This document shows, piece after piece, positions 6,201 to 15,174 of a stretch of DNA of 64,000 nucleotides. Position numbers and translations under genes: made by a program. The first letter of the stretch is position 1. Every line of letters begins with the position of its first letter. The DNA is taken from NCBI GenBank assembly GCA_942493075.1, contig OW818681.1, positions 5,022,001-5,086,000 on the forward strand, given 5' to 3'. Origin of the DNA: JBBQYD01 sp942493075 (lineage in GTDB: Bacteria; Verrucomicrobiota; Verrucomicrobiia; Limisphaerales; UBA8199). The notes below the pieces were generated by a model. The model worked only from the letters and a program-made list of their open reading frames with translations. It did not search any database and was not told the origin of the DNA.

Positions 6201-9200
6201 ATGATCGGGTGTGTGATGCGGGCGGGGAGTCTTGCATTCTCTTTACTATTGGCGGTGGGCGCGAGCGGGATCGCTGAAGCTGCAACAACGGCCCAGCCCG
6301 ACTTTCTCTCCGATCATCCCGAACTCATCATTTCAAGCTCGCAGGCTTTTGGCGCGCTGGGGTTTGATGTCGCCGCAGGCGGCATGCTGCCCTTGCAGAT
6401 TGGCGAGAAGCACTTTGACAAAGGTCTTGGCCATCACGCCAATGGCACCATCATCGTGATGTTGGACGGTCAGTACGAAAGCTTCGATGCGGAGGTCGGT
6501 CTCCAGCCATGCGCCGGTGGAACCGTCATCTTTCGAGTTATTGTGGACGGGCAGCAACGCTTCGACAGCGGCTTGATGCGCAGCGGCGACCTGCCGAAGC
6601 TCGTACACGTTCCAGTATCCGGTGCTCAAGAAATCCGGCTCGAAGCCGGGGACTCGGGAGACGGCATCAATTGCGACATGGCAAACTGGGCGGAGGCCCG
6701 GCTCACGCCCATGGCAAATGCCGCAGGGCTTCACCCCGTAGAACACTCTGTGGATATGGCTCGATTCGCGCGCGTAGTAACTTGGGACCCTCAGCGCAAT
6801 GACGGCGCGCGCGCCAGCCGCATCGAGGAGTTCCGGGCGGACGATCTTTTTACCGAAACCGAGTTGCTGCCCGATGGGGCCGGCAATTACAGGGTGCCTG
6901 GTTGGACCAACGGCACGGGCTGTGTCGGCCTCCAATGGCTCAATCGCCGGGCGCTGCGTGAAGTGGCATTGGACTTCGCAGACGGGACACCTATACCGGC
7001 ACCGGAATCCGTCCGTCTCGAAGGCTGGTTTGGCGAGTCGGCCTGGCAAGGAAACTGGAAGCCACTAACCAATGAGTGCCGTCAGGAGGGGAGGCGATTA
7101 ACCTTCAAGCTGGCAACAAAAGCCGGCTTGATTCAAACGCAGAAAATTCGGTGGGTGTTTCAGCCAGCACAACATCCGCTTTTGGTCAGTCCTTCGGCCA
7201 TCACCCGTTCGAGGTGGACCACAACGAATCTCTTCGTGCAGATCGAAAACCCAACTGCTGGTTCGCGCGGCCAATTAACTGTCTGGAATGGTGAGCTGGT
7301 TAGCAAACCTGAAACTCGAAATCCGAAGTCTGCAATACCATGGAGACTCCATCAGCCGCTTCACTTGGGTGTCCGCTACAGCCGTCCATCGCTGTTCAAA
7401 TCTGATCCCACGATGCTGCAGTTCCACCTTCCGACGGGAAATGTCGGGGTCGCCATCGAGGACGTTCTGTCGAACGACTGTGTTTATTTGCCTGACCACG
7501 GCCTGTTCGTTGCACGCGAGCCGCTGCCCGTCGCCCTCGCTGAATACAAACAGCGCATTGCCGGCAGAAAGAGCATCCTCGAAGAGGTTCGCGGCATGGC
7601 CGATCAGACGCTCGCCCAGGCGATGGCGAAGACGCACCACGATTATCAGAACGAAGGTCCGGTCATGCTTTCTCTGGCCTGCGACAACGAGAAATTTGTC
7701 GTTGAACGCAACGGCACAGTGCGCTTTCAAACCAGCACCAACGCAGTGAACGACTGGTTCGCCAGCGCCTTGGAACTGCAGGCACGTTTCGGCGACGGCA
7801 AGCCGGGGGTGATGTCGCGGACGCTGGAAGGCGGATGGCTTCCGATTCCTGTCATTACTACAACGAAGGACGGATTGATCTTGAGTCAGCGGACCTTCGT
7901 TGCCCCATGTGACGAACCAGGAGACGAACCGTCGCGTCTCAATCGTCGATCGGTTTTAGTCGCCGAGTTCATCCTGACAAACACCCTCGCACAAGCGGCA
8001 GATGTTTCGCTCTCGCTCAACTTCCTATTGAACTCTCGCGAGAAGAAACCGGCAGGGCTGACGGCATCCTCCCGGGGTTGGGTCGTTCAATCCTCATCCG
8101 GCGAGGTTGGCCTGCTTGCTATCGAGAAAGCGGTTCCTCTCACGCCTTCGGCGAATAACGGGGAACTCTCCCTCACCGGCAAACTGCTGCCGAACCGGGC
8201 TGTTAGCTTCACTGTCTTTCTGGCTGCCCAAATGCCGGATACCGCATCGCTCGATGTGCCAAAACTCCGAGCTGCGACGGAAGCCTACTGGAACACCGTC
8301 CTGGCGCCAGCGATGCAAGTCGAGACGCCCGATCCGCTGCTGAATGACCTGATTCGTTCGTCGCAGGTGCGCTGCCTTATCGCCGCGCGCAACGAAGCTG
8401 ACGGCGCTCGCGTCGCCGCGTGGATCGCTGCGATGAGCTACGGCCCGCTCGAAAGCGAGGCGCATGCTGTCATCCGCGGAATGGATTTCATGGGCCACGG
8501 GGATTTCGCGCGCCGCAGCCTGGACTACTTCATCCATCGTTACAACACGAACGGTTTTCTTACGACCGGCTACACAACATTCGGCACGGGATGGCACCTG
8601 TGGACGCTTGGCGAACATTACAGGCTTTCCCATGACACAAACTGGCTGCGCCAGGTCGCACCTGAGATTGCCCGCGTTGGACACTGGATCGTCCGGCAGA
8701 TGCAGAAAACGAAGAGGCACGACGCGCATGGCCAGCCAGTGCCGGAATTTGGCCTCATGCCACCGGGCGTTTTGGCGGATTGGAATTCCTTCGCCAGTTA
8801 CTTCACGATGAACGCGTATTACTTCGCCGCTCTCCGCGAGTTGGGCGATGCCCTGGGCCAAATCGGTCACCCGGACGCTCAGTTTTTCAAAACCCACGCT
8901 GCGGAGCTGAGGGCTGACACGCTCCGCGCCTACGCGTGGACGCAATCGCGTTCCCCCTCCCTGGCACTGCGGGATGGGACATGGATTCCACTTTACCCCT
9001 CGCAAGTCCACAGCCCTGGCAAGCTCGGTGATTTCTTTCCAGGAGAGGACGGAGGCCGCAGTTGGGCTTATGACGTGGAGCTTGGAGCACACCAACTCGT
9101 CCCAGGGGGGATTCTCAATCCGAACTCCCGCGAGGTGGACCGGCTGGTGAACCACATGGAAGACGTCCAGTTCCTGGCCGATGGCCTGGGCGATTATCCG

Positions 9201-9791
9201 GCGACAATGAACCACTCCGACTGGTTCAACAACGGTGGGTTCGCAAAGGTGCAGCCTTATTACACGCGCAATTGTGAGATCTATGCTTTGCGCGATGACG
9301 TGAAGCCTTTCATCCGTTCCTACTTCAACACCATCGCCTCGATGCTCAATACTGAAGTGCTGGCGATGTGGGAGCATTTCCACCACGGCGGTGCGTGGGA
9401 CAAGACACACGAGACAGGGTACTTCCTCCATCAAACACGCACGATGCTGGTCCAGGAACGGGGTAACGAACTTTGGCTCGCGCCGTTTGTGACGAGCAAC
9501 TGGCTGCGAGACGGCCAGCACGTTTCGGTGAAGAATGCACCAAGTCAATTCGGCCAAGTCAGCTACCAGATTCAGTCCCATGCGAACAAGGGCTACATCG
9601 AAGCAATAATCAATCCGCCAACTGGTCAATCGCCGGGATGTCTGGTCATTCGGTTGCGGCACCCTGACGGCAAGCCGATGCGCGCAGTTACGGTTATTGA
9701 CAAACCGCATACTGACTTTGACCCGCAGGAGGAAACGGTACGGATCGTTCTCGAGGGCGCCGCGCCCATCGTCGTGCGAGCCAGCTACTGA
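6201..9791 (+). CDS. Secreted NPCBM-domain glycosidase-like protein
   Basis: A 1,196-residue exported protein. A signal peptide ending around GIAEAA is followed at about 40-170 by an NPCBM carbohydrate-binding domain (FDKGLGHHANGTIIVMLDG). The middle is probably beta-sandwich, and residues about 690-1130 look like an (alpha/alpha)6 six-hairpin catalytic domain (RNEADGARVAAWIAAMSYG, GFLTTGYTTFGTGWHLWTLG). It probably hydrolyses a plant or algal glycan; the exact GH family is not clear to me. It is by far the largest gene of the plus-strand accessory stretch. ATG 6216 is an alternative start. Confidence 0.8.
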   Translation: MIGCVMRAGSLAFSLLLAVGASGIAEAATTAQPDFLSDHPELIISSSQAFGALGFDVAAGGMLPLQIGEKHFDKGLGHHANGTIIVMLDGQYESFDAEVGLQPCAGGTVIFRVIVDGQQRFDSGLMRSGDLPKLVHVPVSGAQEIRLEAGDSGDGINCDMANWAEARLTPMANAAGLHPVEHSVDMARFARVVTWDPQRNDGARASRIEEFRADDLFTETELLPDGAGNYRVPGWTNGTGCVGLQWLNRRALREVALDFADGTPIPAPESVRLEGWFGESAWQGNWKPLTNECRQEGRRLTFKLATKAGLIQTQKIRWVFQPAQHPLLVSPSAITRSRWTTTNLFVQIENPTAGSRGQLTVWNGELVSKPETRNPKSAIPWRLHQPLHLGVRYSRPSLFKSDPTMLQFHLPTGNVGVAIEDVLSNDCVYLPDHGLFVAREPLPVALAEYKQRIAGRKSILEEVRGMADQTLAQAMAKTHHDYQNEGPVMLSLACDNEKFVVERNGTVRFQTSTNAVNDWFASALELQARFGDGKPGVMSRTLEGGWLPIPVITTTKDGLILSQRTFVAPCDEPGDEPSRLNRRSVLVAEFILTNTLAQAADVSLSLNFLLNSREKKPAGLTASSRGWVVQSSSGEVGLLAIEKAVPLTPSANNGELSLTGKLLPNRAVSFTVFLAAQMPDTASLDVPKLRAATEAYWNTVLAPAMQVETPDPLLNDLIRSSQVRCLIAARNEADGARVAAWIAAMSYGPLESEAHAVIRGMDFMGHGDFARRSLDYFIHRYNTNGFLTTGYTTFGTGWHLWTLGEHYRLSHDTNWLRQVAPEIARVGHWIVRQMQKTKRHDAHGQPVPEFGLMPPGVLADWNSFASYFTMNAYYFAALRELGDALGQIGHPDAQFFKTHAAELRADTLRAYAWTQSRSPSLALRDGTWIPLYPSQVHSPGKLGDFFPGEDGGRSWAYDVELGAHQLVPGGILNPNSREVDRLVNHMEDVQFLADGLGDYPATMNHSDWFNNGGFAKVQPYYTRNCEIYALRDDVKPFIRSYFNTIASMLNTEVLAMWEHFHHGGAWDKTHETGYFLHQTRTMLVQERGNELWLAPFVTSNWLRDGQHVSVKNAPSQFGQVSYQIQSHANKGYIEAIINPPTGQSPGCLVIRLRHPDGKPMRAVTVIDKPHTDFDPQEETVRIVLEGAAPIVVRASY

Positions 9792-9825
9792 ATCATTTCG
9801 CGTGAGGCCGCCGGAACCAAACGCG

Positions 9826-9863
9826 AATGAGGCACGCTGAGGCGCAGAGAACGCGGAGAGAGG
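9826..9863. repeat. GCGCAGAG-type short intergenic repeat
   Basis: The string GAGGCACGCTGAGGCGCAGA and the following GAACGCGGAGAGAGG form a degenerate short-period motif of the kind often seen in intergenic regions of environmental bacteria. It lies 34 bases after the glycosidase stop. Only one copy is in the window. The rest of 9792-9955 holds nothing I recognise. Confidence 0.4.
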
Positions 9864-9955
9864 GAAACGGAGACAACCTGGGACACTGTCACGTACCGCA
9901 GCCGAGACACCAAGACCTGTTACGGATTCCAGCAGAACATCGCCGTCCCAGACGC

Positions 9956-10090
9956 GAACCGCTTATCGCTGATCTTCGCTAATATAAAAACCTGAAAGAG
10001 CCTGGAAAGGATTTGCGGATTCTTGTCTCAGGATGTCTGCTTCCGTCTCCCCTGTCTCATTAGCGTAGATGAGTGAAGATTAGCGGTTCC
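9956..10090. repeat. R6 MITE-like element, copy 1
   Basis: About 135 bp with imperfect terminal inverted repeats. The left end reads GAACCGCTTATCGCTGATCT and the right end, read in reverse, GGAACCGCTAATCTTCACTC. The interior shares a TCAGGATGTCTGCTTCCG-like block with the copy at 15047. No ORF lies inside. Confidence 0.7.
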
Positions 10091-10100
10091 ATGTCAGTTA

Positions 10101-10241
10101 CTACGGCCGCAGTTTTCCAGCAACATACTTGACTCTGCCTGCAGCGGGGCCTAGGGTTCGGGTGTAGCTTATGTCCTCAAAAGTGAACCTCAGTTCAGGT
10201 GTGTATTGCCTTATGCAGTATTCCAGAACTGCTTCTTTCAT
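10101..10241 (-). CDS. Small ORF or gene remnant
   Basis: A 46-residue minus-strand frame from ATG 10241, preceded by GGGAA. It reads MKEAVLEYCIRQYTPELR and later DISYTRTLGPAAGRVKYVAG, which looks like natural protein. It would be the only minus-strand gene in this stretch. It could be a small gene or the tail of a lost longer one. No family recognised. Confidence 0.35.
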   Translation of the reverse strand: MKEAVLEYCIRQYTPELRFTFEDISYTRTLGPAAGRVKYVAGKLRP

Positions 10242-10301
10242 TTCCCTGAGTTAGCAGCATATGACATCCTCCCCTGAACTGCGTCAGCCCGCTCCAGACC
10301 T

Positions 10302-10811
10302 ATGAGCATCGAAGCCAATTATAGACGAATCACACCGGAGGAGTTCAACCGACTTCAAGCTGATCCGAAAGCGGCTGAGTCCTTTTTCGGCACGAGCCTG
10401 GACGACTTTGACGACCGCTATCTTGACATCGGCACGGACTGGCACGCCCTTCATTTCCTGCTCACTGGGGACGGGGAGCTAAAACCGCAACCCTTGCCGC
10501 CATCCCCACTCGCCAAGGTCGTGCAAGGCGGAACAGAGACCACGTGGCCATGCACATACGGACACGTCCGCTCGCTCACCCCAGACGAGGTTCAAACCGT
10601 TGCCGACGCCCTCGCGAGGATTTCAGTGGATTACCTGCGATCCCGCTTCAGCGTTGAGTCTTTCAACACTGCACAGATCTATCCCCACGGCAGAAGGGCG
10701 CGTTGGACCGCTGAGGATGCCGAGTCGGTCTTTGAGATCTATCCGAGCGTCGTGAAGTTTTTCCAAGCGGCGGCTCGTGACGGGGACATGATCCTGCTTT
10801 CATCCGATTGA
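10302..10811 (+). CDS. DUF1877 (YfbM-like) family protein
   Basis: A 169-residue soluble protein from ATG 10302. The N-terminus YRRITPEEFNRL, a DIGTDWHALHFLLTG segment and VRSLTPDEVQTVADAL match the DUF1877/YfbM pattern, in which the Trp-His pair is typical. Function is unknown; members are common in accessory regions and near contact-dependent toxin loci. It is followed after 38 bases by the DUF6891-like gene in the same direction. Confident about the family, not the role. Confidence 0.85.
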   Translation: MSIEANYRRITPEEFNRLQADPKAAESFFGTSLDDFDDRYLDIGTDWHALHFLLTGDGELKPQPLPPSPLAKVVQGGTETTWPCTYGHVRSLTPDEVQTVADALARISVDYLRSRFSVESFNTAQIYPHGRRARWTAEDAESVFEIYPSVVKFFQAAARDGDMILLSSD

Positions 10812-10849
10812 GATATGCCGACTAGCCTGATTACTTCGTTGATAAATAT

Positions 10850-11413
10850 ATGCCTTTGTCTTCTGAAACATTAACTGAAATCGAGGCTCAAGTCCGTGCG
10901 GGCTTCGAGAACCGCGAGCGGATCATCGAGATTTTCAGTGAGGAAATGTACGCTCCCGGTGAGTTGGACCCTGCAGAGATCGAAGCGGCTGTAGATGAGG
11001 CGATATCCAGGAACGACGCCGAAAAGCCCACGTGGCCCGCAGTCACGGACTGCGACAAACTTGATCGCGTATTCGAAGCTCTTAATAACAGGGGAGTCGT
11101 TGCCATCCAGAACGCGGGCTACACACAGAGCGATGGGTATGACGATTGCAGCGAAGCCTTTCAGTCTGTTTCAAATCCAGCAAAGATCCTTGGCTATTGC
11201 TTCTATCATGGGCAGGACTTGGAGAGGGCCGTCGCTGGTGACGGCCTGTACCTCGCCTTCGGGCCGGTAGATCCGGCAGACGAAGAAACGAAAGGACCCC
11301 AGGTCGGCAGGATAGTTGTGGAGGAGCTGGAGTGGGTCGGGTTTCGCGTGACATGGGACGGCACCTTCGACCAACGCATTCTGATCGCCCCTTTTGACTG
11401 GAAGAAAAGATGA
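10850..11413 (+). CDS. DUF6891-like protein
   Basis: A 187-residue acidic soluble protein from ATG 10850. The segment TWPAVTDCDKLDRVFEALN followed by GVVAIQNAGYTQSDGYDD matches what I recall of the DUF6891 family. The C-terminal half has a compact beta-rich look (VGFRVTWDGTFDQRILI). Its TGA stop at 11411-11413 overlaps the ATG of the next gene as ATGA, implying translational coupling. Function unknown. Confidence 0.75.
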   Translation: MPLSSETLTEIEAQVRAGFENRERIIEIFSEEMYAPGELDPAEIEAAVDEAISRNDAEKPTWPAVTDCDKLDRVFEALNNRGVVAIQNAGYTQSDGYDDCSEAFQSVSNPAKILGYCFYHGQDLERAVAGDGLYLAFGPVDPADEETKGPQVGRIVVEELEWVGFRVTWDGTFDQRILIAPFDWKKR

Positions 11414-11844
11414 ATCCGCAACCTACGAGGCCCGACCAACAAGTTGCGTCAATCAATGCGGGTCGAACATCAGGCTCGGAACCGGGCGCCACTGGCCGTT
11501 TAAAACTCAATCCTATGTTTCTACAGCAAAGAGTCCATCCTCAGATCGCGCTGGTTCTCATGTTGCTCTGGAATATCCTTTTCTGCTGGTATCCGTTCTA
11601 CGTTACCAGGACGTCGCCGCCCTTCGACAAAGGTGAGGGCGTGTTTACGATGGTTGTAGGTTTATGCATTGGCATTGCTAGCTGGGTGCTTGCGCCCGTT
11701 GCCGTTGTTAAAGTTTGGAGGCGTTCCTCGGGTCTTCAGGCCGGCAACAAAACAAGAACCCGTGTGGCAGCGGTTCTCATGTTTCTTGGCATTGTTTCGC
11801 CCGCATGGATATTAGCCAAGATACTTATCAAGGCACACTCCTAA
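11410..11844 (+). CDS. Small membrane protein
   Basis: A 144-residue protein whose ATG overlaps the preceding stop by four bases. After about 45 polar residues there are three hydrophobic segments: IALVLMLLWNILFCWYPF (about 46-63), VVGLCIGIASWVLAPVAVV (about 81-99) and VLMFLGIVSPAWILAKILI (about 121-139). The polar N-terminus (QVASINAGRTSGSEPGATGR) is unusual and may derive from coding-compatible repeat sequence; a start at the internal ATG 11515 would remove it. Function unknown. Confidence 0.65.
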   Translation: MNPQPTRPDQQVASINAGRTSGSEPGATGRLKLNPMFLQQRVHPQIALVLMLLWNILFCWYPFYVTRTSPPFDKGEGVFTMVVGLCIGIASWVLAPVAVVKVWRRSSGLQAGNKTRTRVAAVLMFLGIVSPAWILAKILIKAHS

Positions 11845-12032
11845 CCGCGGCTGAGCTGGTTTCACCAAAGGACATTAGCGGGGGAAAAGTCCTGAATTGG
11901 ATTTGTCAGTTTCAAAGGATCCATGAGCTCTCTTTATTAGGAGTGCTGCGATTTGAATTCAGGAGAAGTCCGAAAAGGCAGCGATGTCACGTAACAACAT
12001 GCGAGAATGAAACGTGTGAATCCCCCGCTGCT
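11845..12032. other. Gap before R1 copy B, no gene seen
   Basis: Nothing coding is convincing here. The gap leads into the R1 palindrome at 12033-12174. The further 263 bases up to 12437 also lack a credible gene, though a short plus-strand A-rich stretch with AAAGGAAGAT precedes the next start. Confidence 0.4.
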
Positions 12033-12174
12033 CCTTTAGATCAGTACTGTGGGTAGCTACCGCCCCACCTTGATTCCACCCTGGTTCATCGGGTTGGCGC
12101 CAGACGGCGCCAACCCGATGAACCAGGAGTAGTTAATATTTCGGATTTTGCTACCGACAGTACTGATCTAAAGG
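12033..12174. repeat. R1 nested palindrome, copy B (most complete)
   Basis: This copy shows the full architecture. Outer arms 12033-12057 and 12150-12174 pair over 25 bp with one mismatch (they contain TTTAGATCAGTACTGT). Inner arms 12080-12101 and 12106-12127 pair perfectly over 22 bp around the four-base loop AGAC. The outer and inner stems are separated by 22-base segments on each side that do not pair well. No ORF lies inside. Confidence 0.92.
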
Positions 12175-12437
12175 GCTTCTACATCCCTCGCATGAGTGAG
12201 TAAACGGACTCTGACGTTCGACCATCCCCTCGTTCGGGTCGTTCATCTTTGCATCTTCGCGTGATGATTACTTGGAGGTTTTCGTTCCTCCCCTCCGCGC
12301 TTCTGCGCGGCCCGTTTTTACGTCTGAGGCGGATGTTCCAAATCCGACAGGCGATTGTAATGGCTCTCCGGCTGCCCCCTGGTAAACTGCGCGACATAAC
12401 CAACACCGCAATTTAACGAAAGATAAAGGAAGATAAT

Positions 12438-12743
12438 ATGGGATGGGGCCGAACGTTGCTGCTCGGTGACATTGGAAACCGGCTTGATATTGCAGACGCC
12501 GAGCGAGAAATTGAACATCTGAAGCGAGAGATTGCCGGCTCATTTCACAAAGACATGTCGCAGGATGAGGTGATGCAGAGGCTAATCGCTGAGAACGCCG
12601 AGTTAAAACTGTACTTCGTTTCATTGGTGCGTTTGCTGACAACCAAAGGGAGCATTTCCAGGGAGGAACTGCAGTCAGTAGTCGCATCGGTGGATGCTGA
12701 AGACGGACGCGTCGATGGAAAGTTCAGCGGAAAGGTCATTTAG
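12438..12743 (+). CDS. Small conserved hypothetical protein with coiled-coil character
   Basis: A 101-residue soluble protein from ATG 12438, with an AAGGAAG ribosome-binding site seven to ten bases upstream, one of the few clear ones in this region. It begins MGWGRTLLLGDIGNRLDI and continues into a charged helical stretch (AEREIEHLKREIAG) that probably forms a coiled coil. Proteins with the same N-terminus occur in scattered bacteria as hypotheticals. No function known to me. Confidence 0.75.
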   Translation: MGWGRTLLLGDIGNRLDIADAEREIEHLKREIAGSFHKDMSQDEVMQRLIAENAELKLYFVSLVRLLTTKGSISREELQSVVASVDAEDGRVDGKFSGKVI

Positions 12744-12787
12744 TTACCGTGGCAGGCGCCACCAATCCGAGAAGTTCGCAAGGACAC

Positions 12788-12899
12788 AAACCGCTTATCT
12801 GCGCTCATCTTCGCTAATCTAGAATCTGAATTTTCTCGTTTTGTGATATGCAAAATTGCGGCGGAACTGTCTCCATGATAAACGAAGGTTAAGCGGTTC
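12788..12899. repeat. R6 MITE-like element, copy 2
   Basis: The left end AACCGCTTATCTGCGCTCAT followed by CTTCGCTAATC is nearly the left end of the copy at 15047. The right end ACGAAGGTTAAGCGGTT is a diverged inverse. At 112 bp it is somewhat shorter than the other copies, so its interior is probably deleted. Confidence 0.65.
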
Positions 12900-12911
12900 G
12901 TCCGCACGAGC

Positions 12912-13382
12912 ATGACCCAACTTCGACAAGCCACCATTTTGTGCGCAGCGTTCTTCCTTTTGGGTGTGGGGCTGCTTGCCGCCGCTGGCTTCTTCATCTG
13001 GCAAACCTGCACCTTCATCCGCACTTCGAAAGTCGCAACCGGTCGTGTTGTGAAGTTGGAGTGGCGCGACGGGCCTAGTGGGCGTCATGGTTCTGGTGGG
13101 GGCTATGTTACCGTTTTTACGTTCAAAGATGGTTCGGGGCAGGTGTGCACCGTTCGCACCAAGTCAGCTCAGAATCCGCCACGCCATGAAGTAGGAGCAG
13201 TAGTGGTGGTGCTCTTTCCGCCTGAGGACCCCGGCCAAGCCAGGATTCGCTCATTCGGAACCCTTTGGCTTGTCCCCACCGTGTTGTTTGGTTTCGGCCT
13301 CGGATTCTCAGTAGTCGGGTGGTACGGATTCCTGGCGGCCCGCAGAACATACGGCGAATTCCTGCATGACCAGACCGCTTGA
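12912..13382 (+). CDS. DUF3592 membrane protein
   Basis: A 156-residue protein with an N-terminal membrane segment (ILCAAFFLLGVGLLAAAGFF, about 9-28) and a second near the C-terminus (LVPTVLFGFGLGFSVVGWYG, about 120-139). Between them is an extracytoplasmic beta-rich domain (TGRVVKLEWRDG, YVTVFTFKDGSG, VGAVVVVLFPPEDP). This is the usual DUF3592 arrangement. Function unknown; some members resemble NfeD/OB-fold domains. An R2-like repeat starts 16 bases after the stop. Confidence 0.8.
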   Translation: MTQLRQATILCAAFFLLGVGLLAAAGFFIWQTCTFIRTSKVATGRVVKLEWRDGPSGRHGSGGGYVTVFTFKDGSGQVCTVRTKSAQNPPRHEVGAVVVVLFPPEDPGQARIRSFGTLWLVPTVLFGFGLGFSVVGWYGFLAARRTYGEFLHDQTA

Positions 13383-13398
13383 TTACTCCGTGCGGTTC

Positions 13399-13570
13399 AT
13401 CCCCACCTCTTTTGTTCATTCAGATTGGCGCGCTTGTTACGCCCAACCGATTCTCTTTCATGTCTTCTTAATCCTTCAACATTCAACCTGAGACTTTCAA
13501 CCATTTCTGGCGGCCGCCTTACCGCTGGGGTACAGGCTTGCCGTCCTCCCCGGACTCCTGCAACTTCGCA
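13399..13570. repeat. R2 plus tail, decayed copy
   Basis: The R2 left arm (CACCTCTTTTGTTCATTCAG followed by ATTGGCGCG) is present at 13402-13431. The right arm is eroded (CGCCCAACCGATTCTC). The tail resembles the one at 1275-1380: CAACATTCAACCTGAGACTT, GGCGGCCGCCTTACCGCTGG and a closing GGACTCCTGCAACT. It fills the gap between the DUF3592 and sialidase-like genes. Confidence 0.65.
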
Positions 13571-13575
13571 GTCAC

Positions 13576-14880
13576 ATGAACCAGCTTCCTTCCTGTGTTA
13601 CCGGGATCTTGCGATCCGACATCGTCAAGCGGCGCCTGCGCCGAACGGCTTTCGTGAGCTTCCTCCTGGCGGGAATGGCGATTGCCTCAGCCACCCTGTC
13701 TGAGAAGCCGCCCGGAACCGTGGTTGTCGCCAGTCCAGATTCAGCCCGGGTGTTTTTCGGCTCGCCCAGCATTGTCTGCCTTTCCAATGGCACGTATGCC
13801 GCCAGCTATGACACCAGCCGGCTTCATCCCCGCGGCGGCCACACCGCACTCTCGCTTTCAACCAACCGGGGGGTCTCCTGGCAACTCGCGGCGGAAATCC
13901 CGGGGGTCCACTGGGCAACGGTTTTCACGCATCAGAAGGCACTTTGGCTCATTGGCATCGGCACTAGCGGCCACCCCGGCAGCATTCAGCTTCGCCGGTC
14001 CTCCGATCAAGGCCCATCCTGGACAACCCCCTCCAACGCGGCGTCCGGCTTGCTACTGACCAGCGGTAAGTTCCATTGTGCACCCACGCCCGTGCTGGTG
14101 CATGGAGGTAGAATCTGGCGGGCTTTCGAGGAGTTCGCCCCAGACGGCAACCGGCGCATCTTTCGCGCTTTCATGCTTTCCGCTCCCGCCGACGCCAATC
14201 TCATGGAGGCAACGAACTGGACCCGGAGCAGCTCGGTTGCCTGTGAAAGCCAGTGGCTCCATGTGCGCACGCCCTCGTGGCTCGAAGGCAATGCCGTTGC
14301 CACACCCTCTGGAGAAGTGGTGGACATCCTCAGGGTCGAATCACACCAGGCGGATGGCGGAAAGATCGAACTGCCTGCCCCGTTTCAACGCATCCCCAGG
14401 TTCGAGGTGGCCGCTATGCTGCAAATCAGCCCGGACGGACAAACCGCCCGCTTTGACCCAACCCAGGGTTTTTTCCATTTCATCGGTAGCGAATCGAAGT
14501 TCACCATTCGCTACGATCCGGTTTCACGCCGTTATTGGACTCTGGCGAACAAGATCACCAACCTGCGTTCCGGGGCTGACTGGACCCACAGCCCGCATCA
14601 TCAGCGCAACGTGATTGTCCTGACCTCCTCACCCGATCTCCGCAACTGGCAGGAGCACTATCGCCTCCTGAGCTATGCCGCAAGCACGGCGGTAACCAAG
14701 GCCGGCTCAAAGGTTGGCTTCCAATATCTGGATTGGCAGTTCGAAGGCGATGACATCGTTGCTGTCTCGCGCACCTCCTGGAACGGCGCCAATTATCATG
14801 ACGCCAACTACATCACCTTCCATCGGCTGAACCGATTCCGCTCGCTCAAGATGAGCGATTCGCCACCTGATCTGCGGTAG
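13576..14880 (+). CDS. Exported sialidase/BNR-repeat-like protein
   Basis: A 434-residue protein with a hydrophobic export signal around residues 23-40 after a basic N-terminus. The body looks like a sialidase-type beta-propeller with Asp-box-like repeats (SLSTNRGVSWQ near 96-106, RRSSDQGPSWTTP near 140-152). An early FFGSPSIVCLSNGTYAASYD resembles the first blade of verrucomicrobial and planctomycete exo-alpha-sialidase-like proteins. Catalytic residues cannot be fixed by eye, so enzymatic activity is unproven. It likely acts on glycans outside the cell or in the periplasm. Confidence 0.75.
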   Translation: MNQLPSCVTGILRSDIVKRRLRRTAFVSFLLAGMAIASATLSEKPPGTVVVASPDSARVFFGSPSIVCLSNGTYAASYDTSRLHPRGGHTALSLSTNRGVSWQLAAEIPGVHWATVFTHQKALWLIGIGTSGHPGSIQLRRSSDQGPSWTTPSNAASGLLLTSGKFHCAPTPVLVHGGRIWRAFEEFAPDGNRRIFRAFMLSAPADANLMEATNWTRSSSVACESQWLHVRTPSWLEGNAVATPSGEVVDILRVESHQADGGKIELPAPFQRIPRFEVAAMLQISPDGQTARFDPTQGFFHFIGSESKFTIRYDPVSRRYWTLANKITNLRSGADWTHSPHHQRNVIVLTSSPDLRNWQEHYRLLSYAASTAVTKAGSKVGFQYLDWQFEGDDIVAVSRTSWNGANYHDANYITFHRLNRFRSLKMSDSPPDLR

Positions 14881-14886
14881 GCATCA

Positions 14887-14960
14887 GCGCACCAATGTGC
14901 GGTCCGTGTGTAGCGCGGTCGTCTCGACTGCGAGTACGCGCACCGTCCCGGTGCGCCTTT
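14887..14960. repeat. R5 block, copy 1
   Basis: About 70 bp containing GTGTGTAGCGCGGTCGTCTC and ending in CACCGTCCCGGTGCGCC. It is nearly identical to 16533-16603. The ends are partly inverted (GCGCACC at the left, GGTGCGC at the right), so a long stem can form. No ORF lies inside. Confidence 0.75.
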
Positions 14961-15046
14961 GCTTTTAGTTGTCGAGTTATGCATTACCGCCGGGCTACAG
15001 GCTAGCCGTCCTTTCCCTACTCCTGCAACTCGACTTGAACAGATGC

Positions 15047-15170
15047 AAACCGCTTATCTGCGCTCATCCTCGCTAATCAAGAAACTGAGAGAACAAACCA
15101 TTTCCATATCAGGATGTTCCTCTTCCGGTTCTTCCCTTTGATCAGCGAAGATTAGTTTGGATTAGCGGTT
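15047..15170. repeat. R6 MITE-like element, copy 3
   Basis: Left end AACCGCTTATCTGCGCTCAT plus CCTCGCTAATC; right end GATCAGCGAAGATTAGTTTG plus GATTAGCGGTT, roughly the inverse. The internal TCAGGATGTTCCTCTTCCGG matches the interior of the copy at 9956. Length 124 bp. Confidence 0.7.
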
Positions 15171-15174
15171 GACT

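Noticed and set aside
8094..9710. A 538-codon open frame on the minus strand, opposite the NPCBM glycosidase gene
   Set aside because: The plus-strand frame has a signal peptide, an NPCBM domain and a plausible catalytic domain; the antisense frame has no recognisable domain and arises from high GC at third positions.
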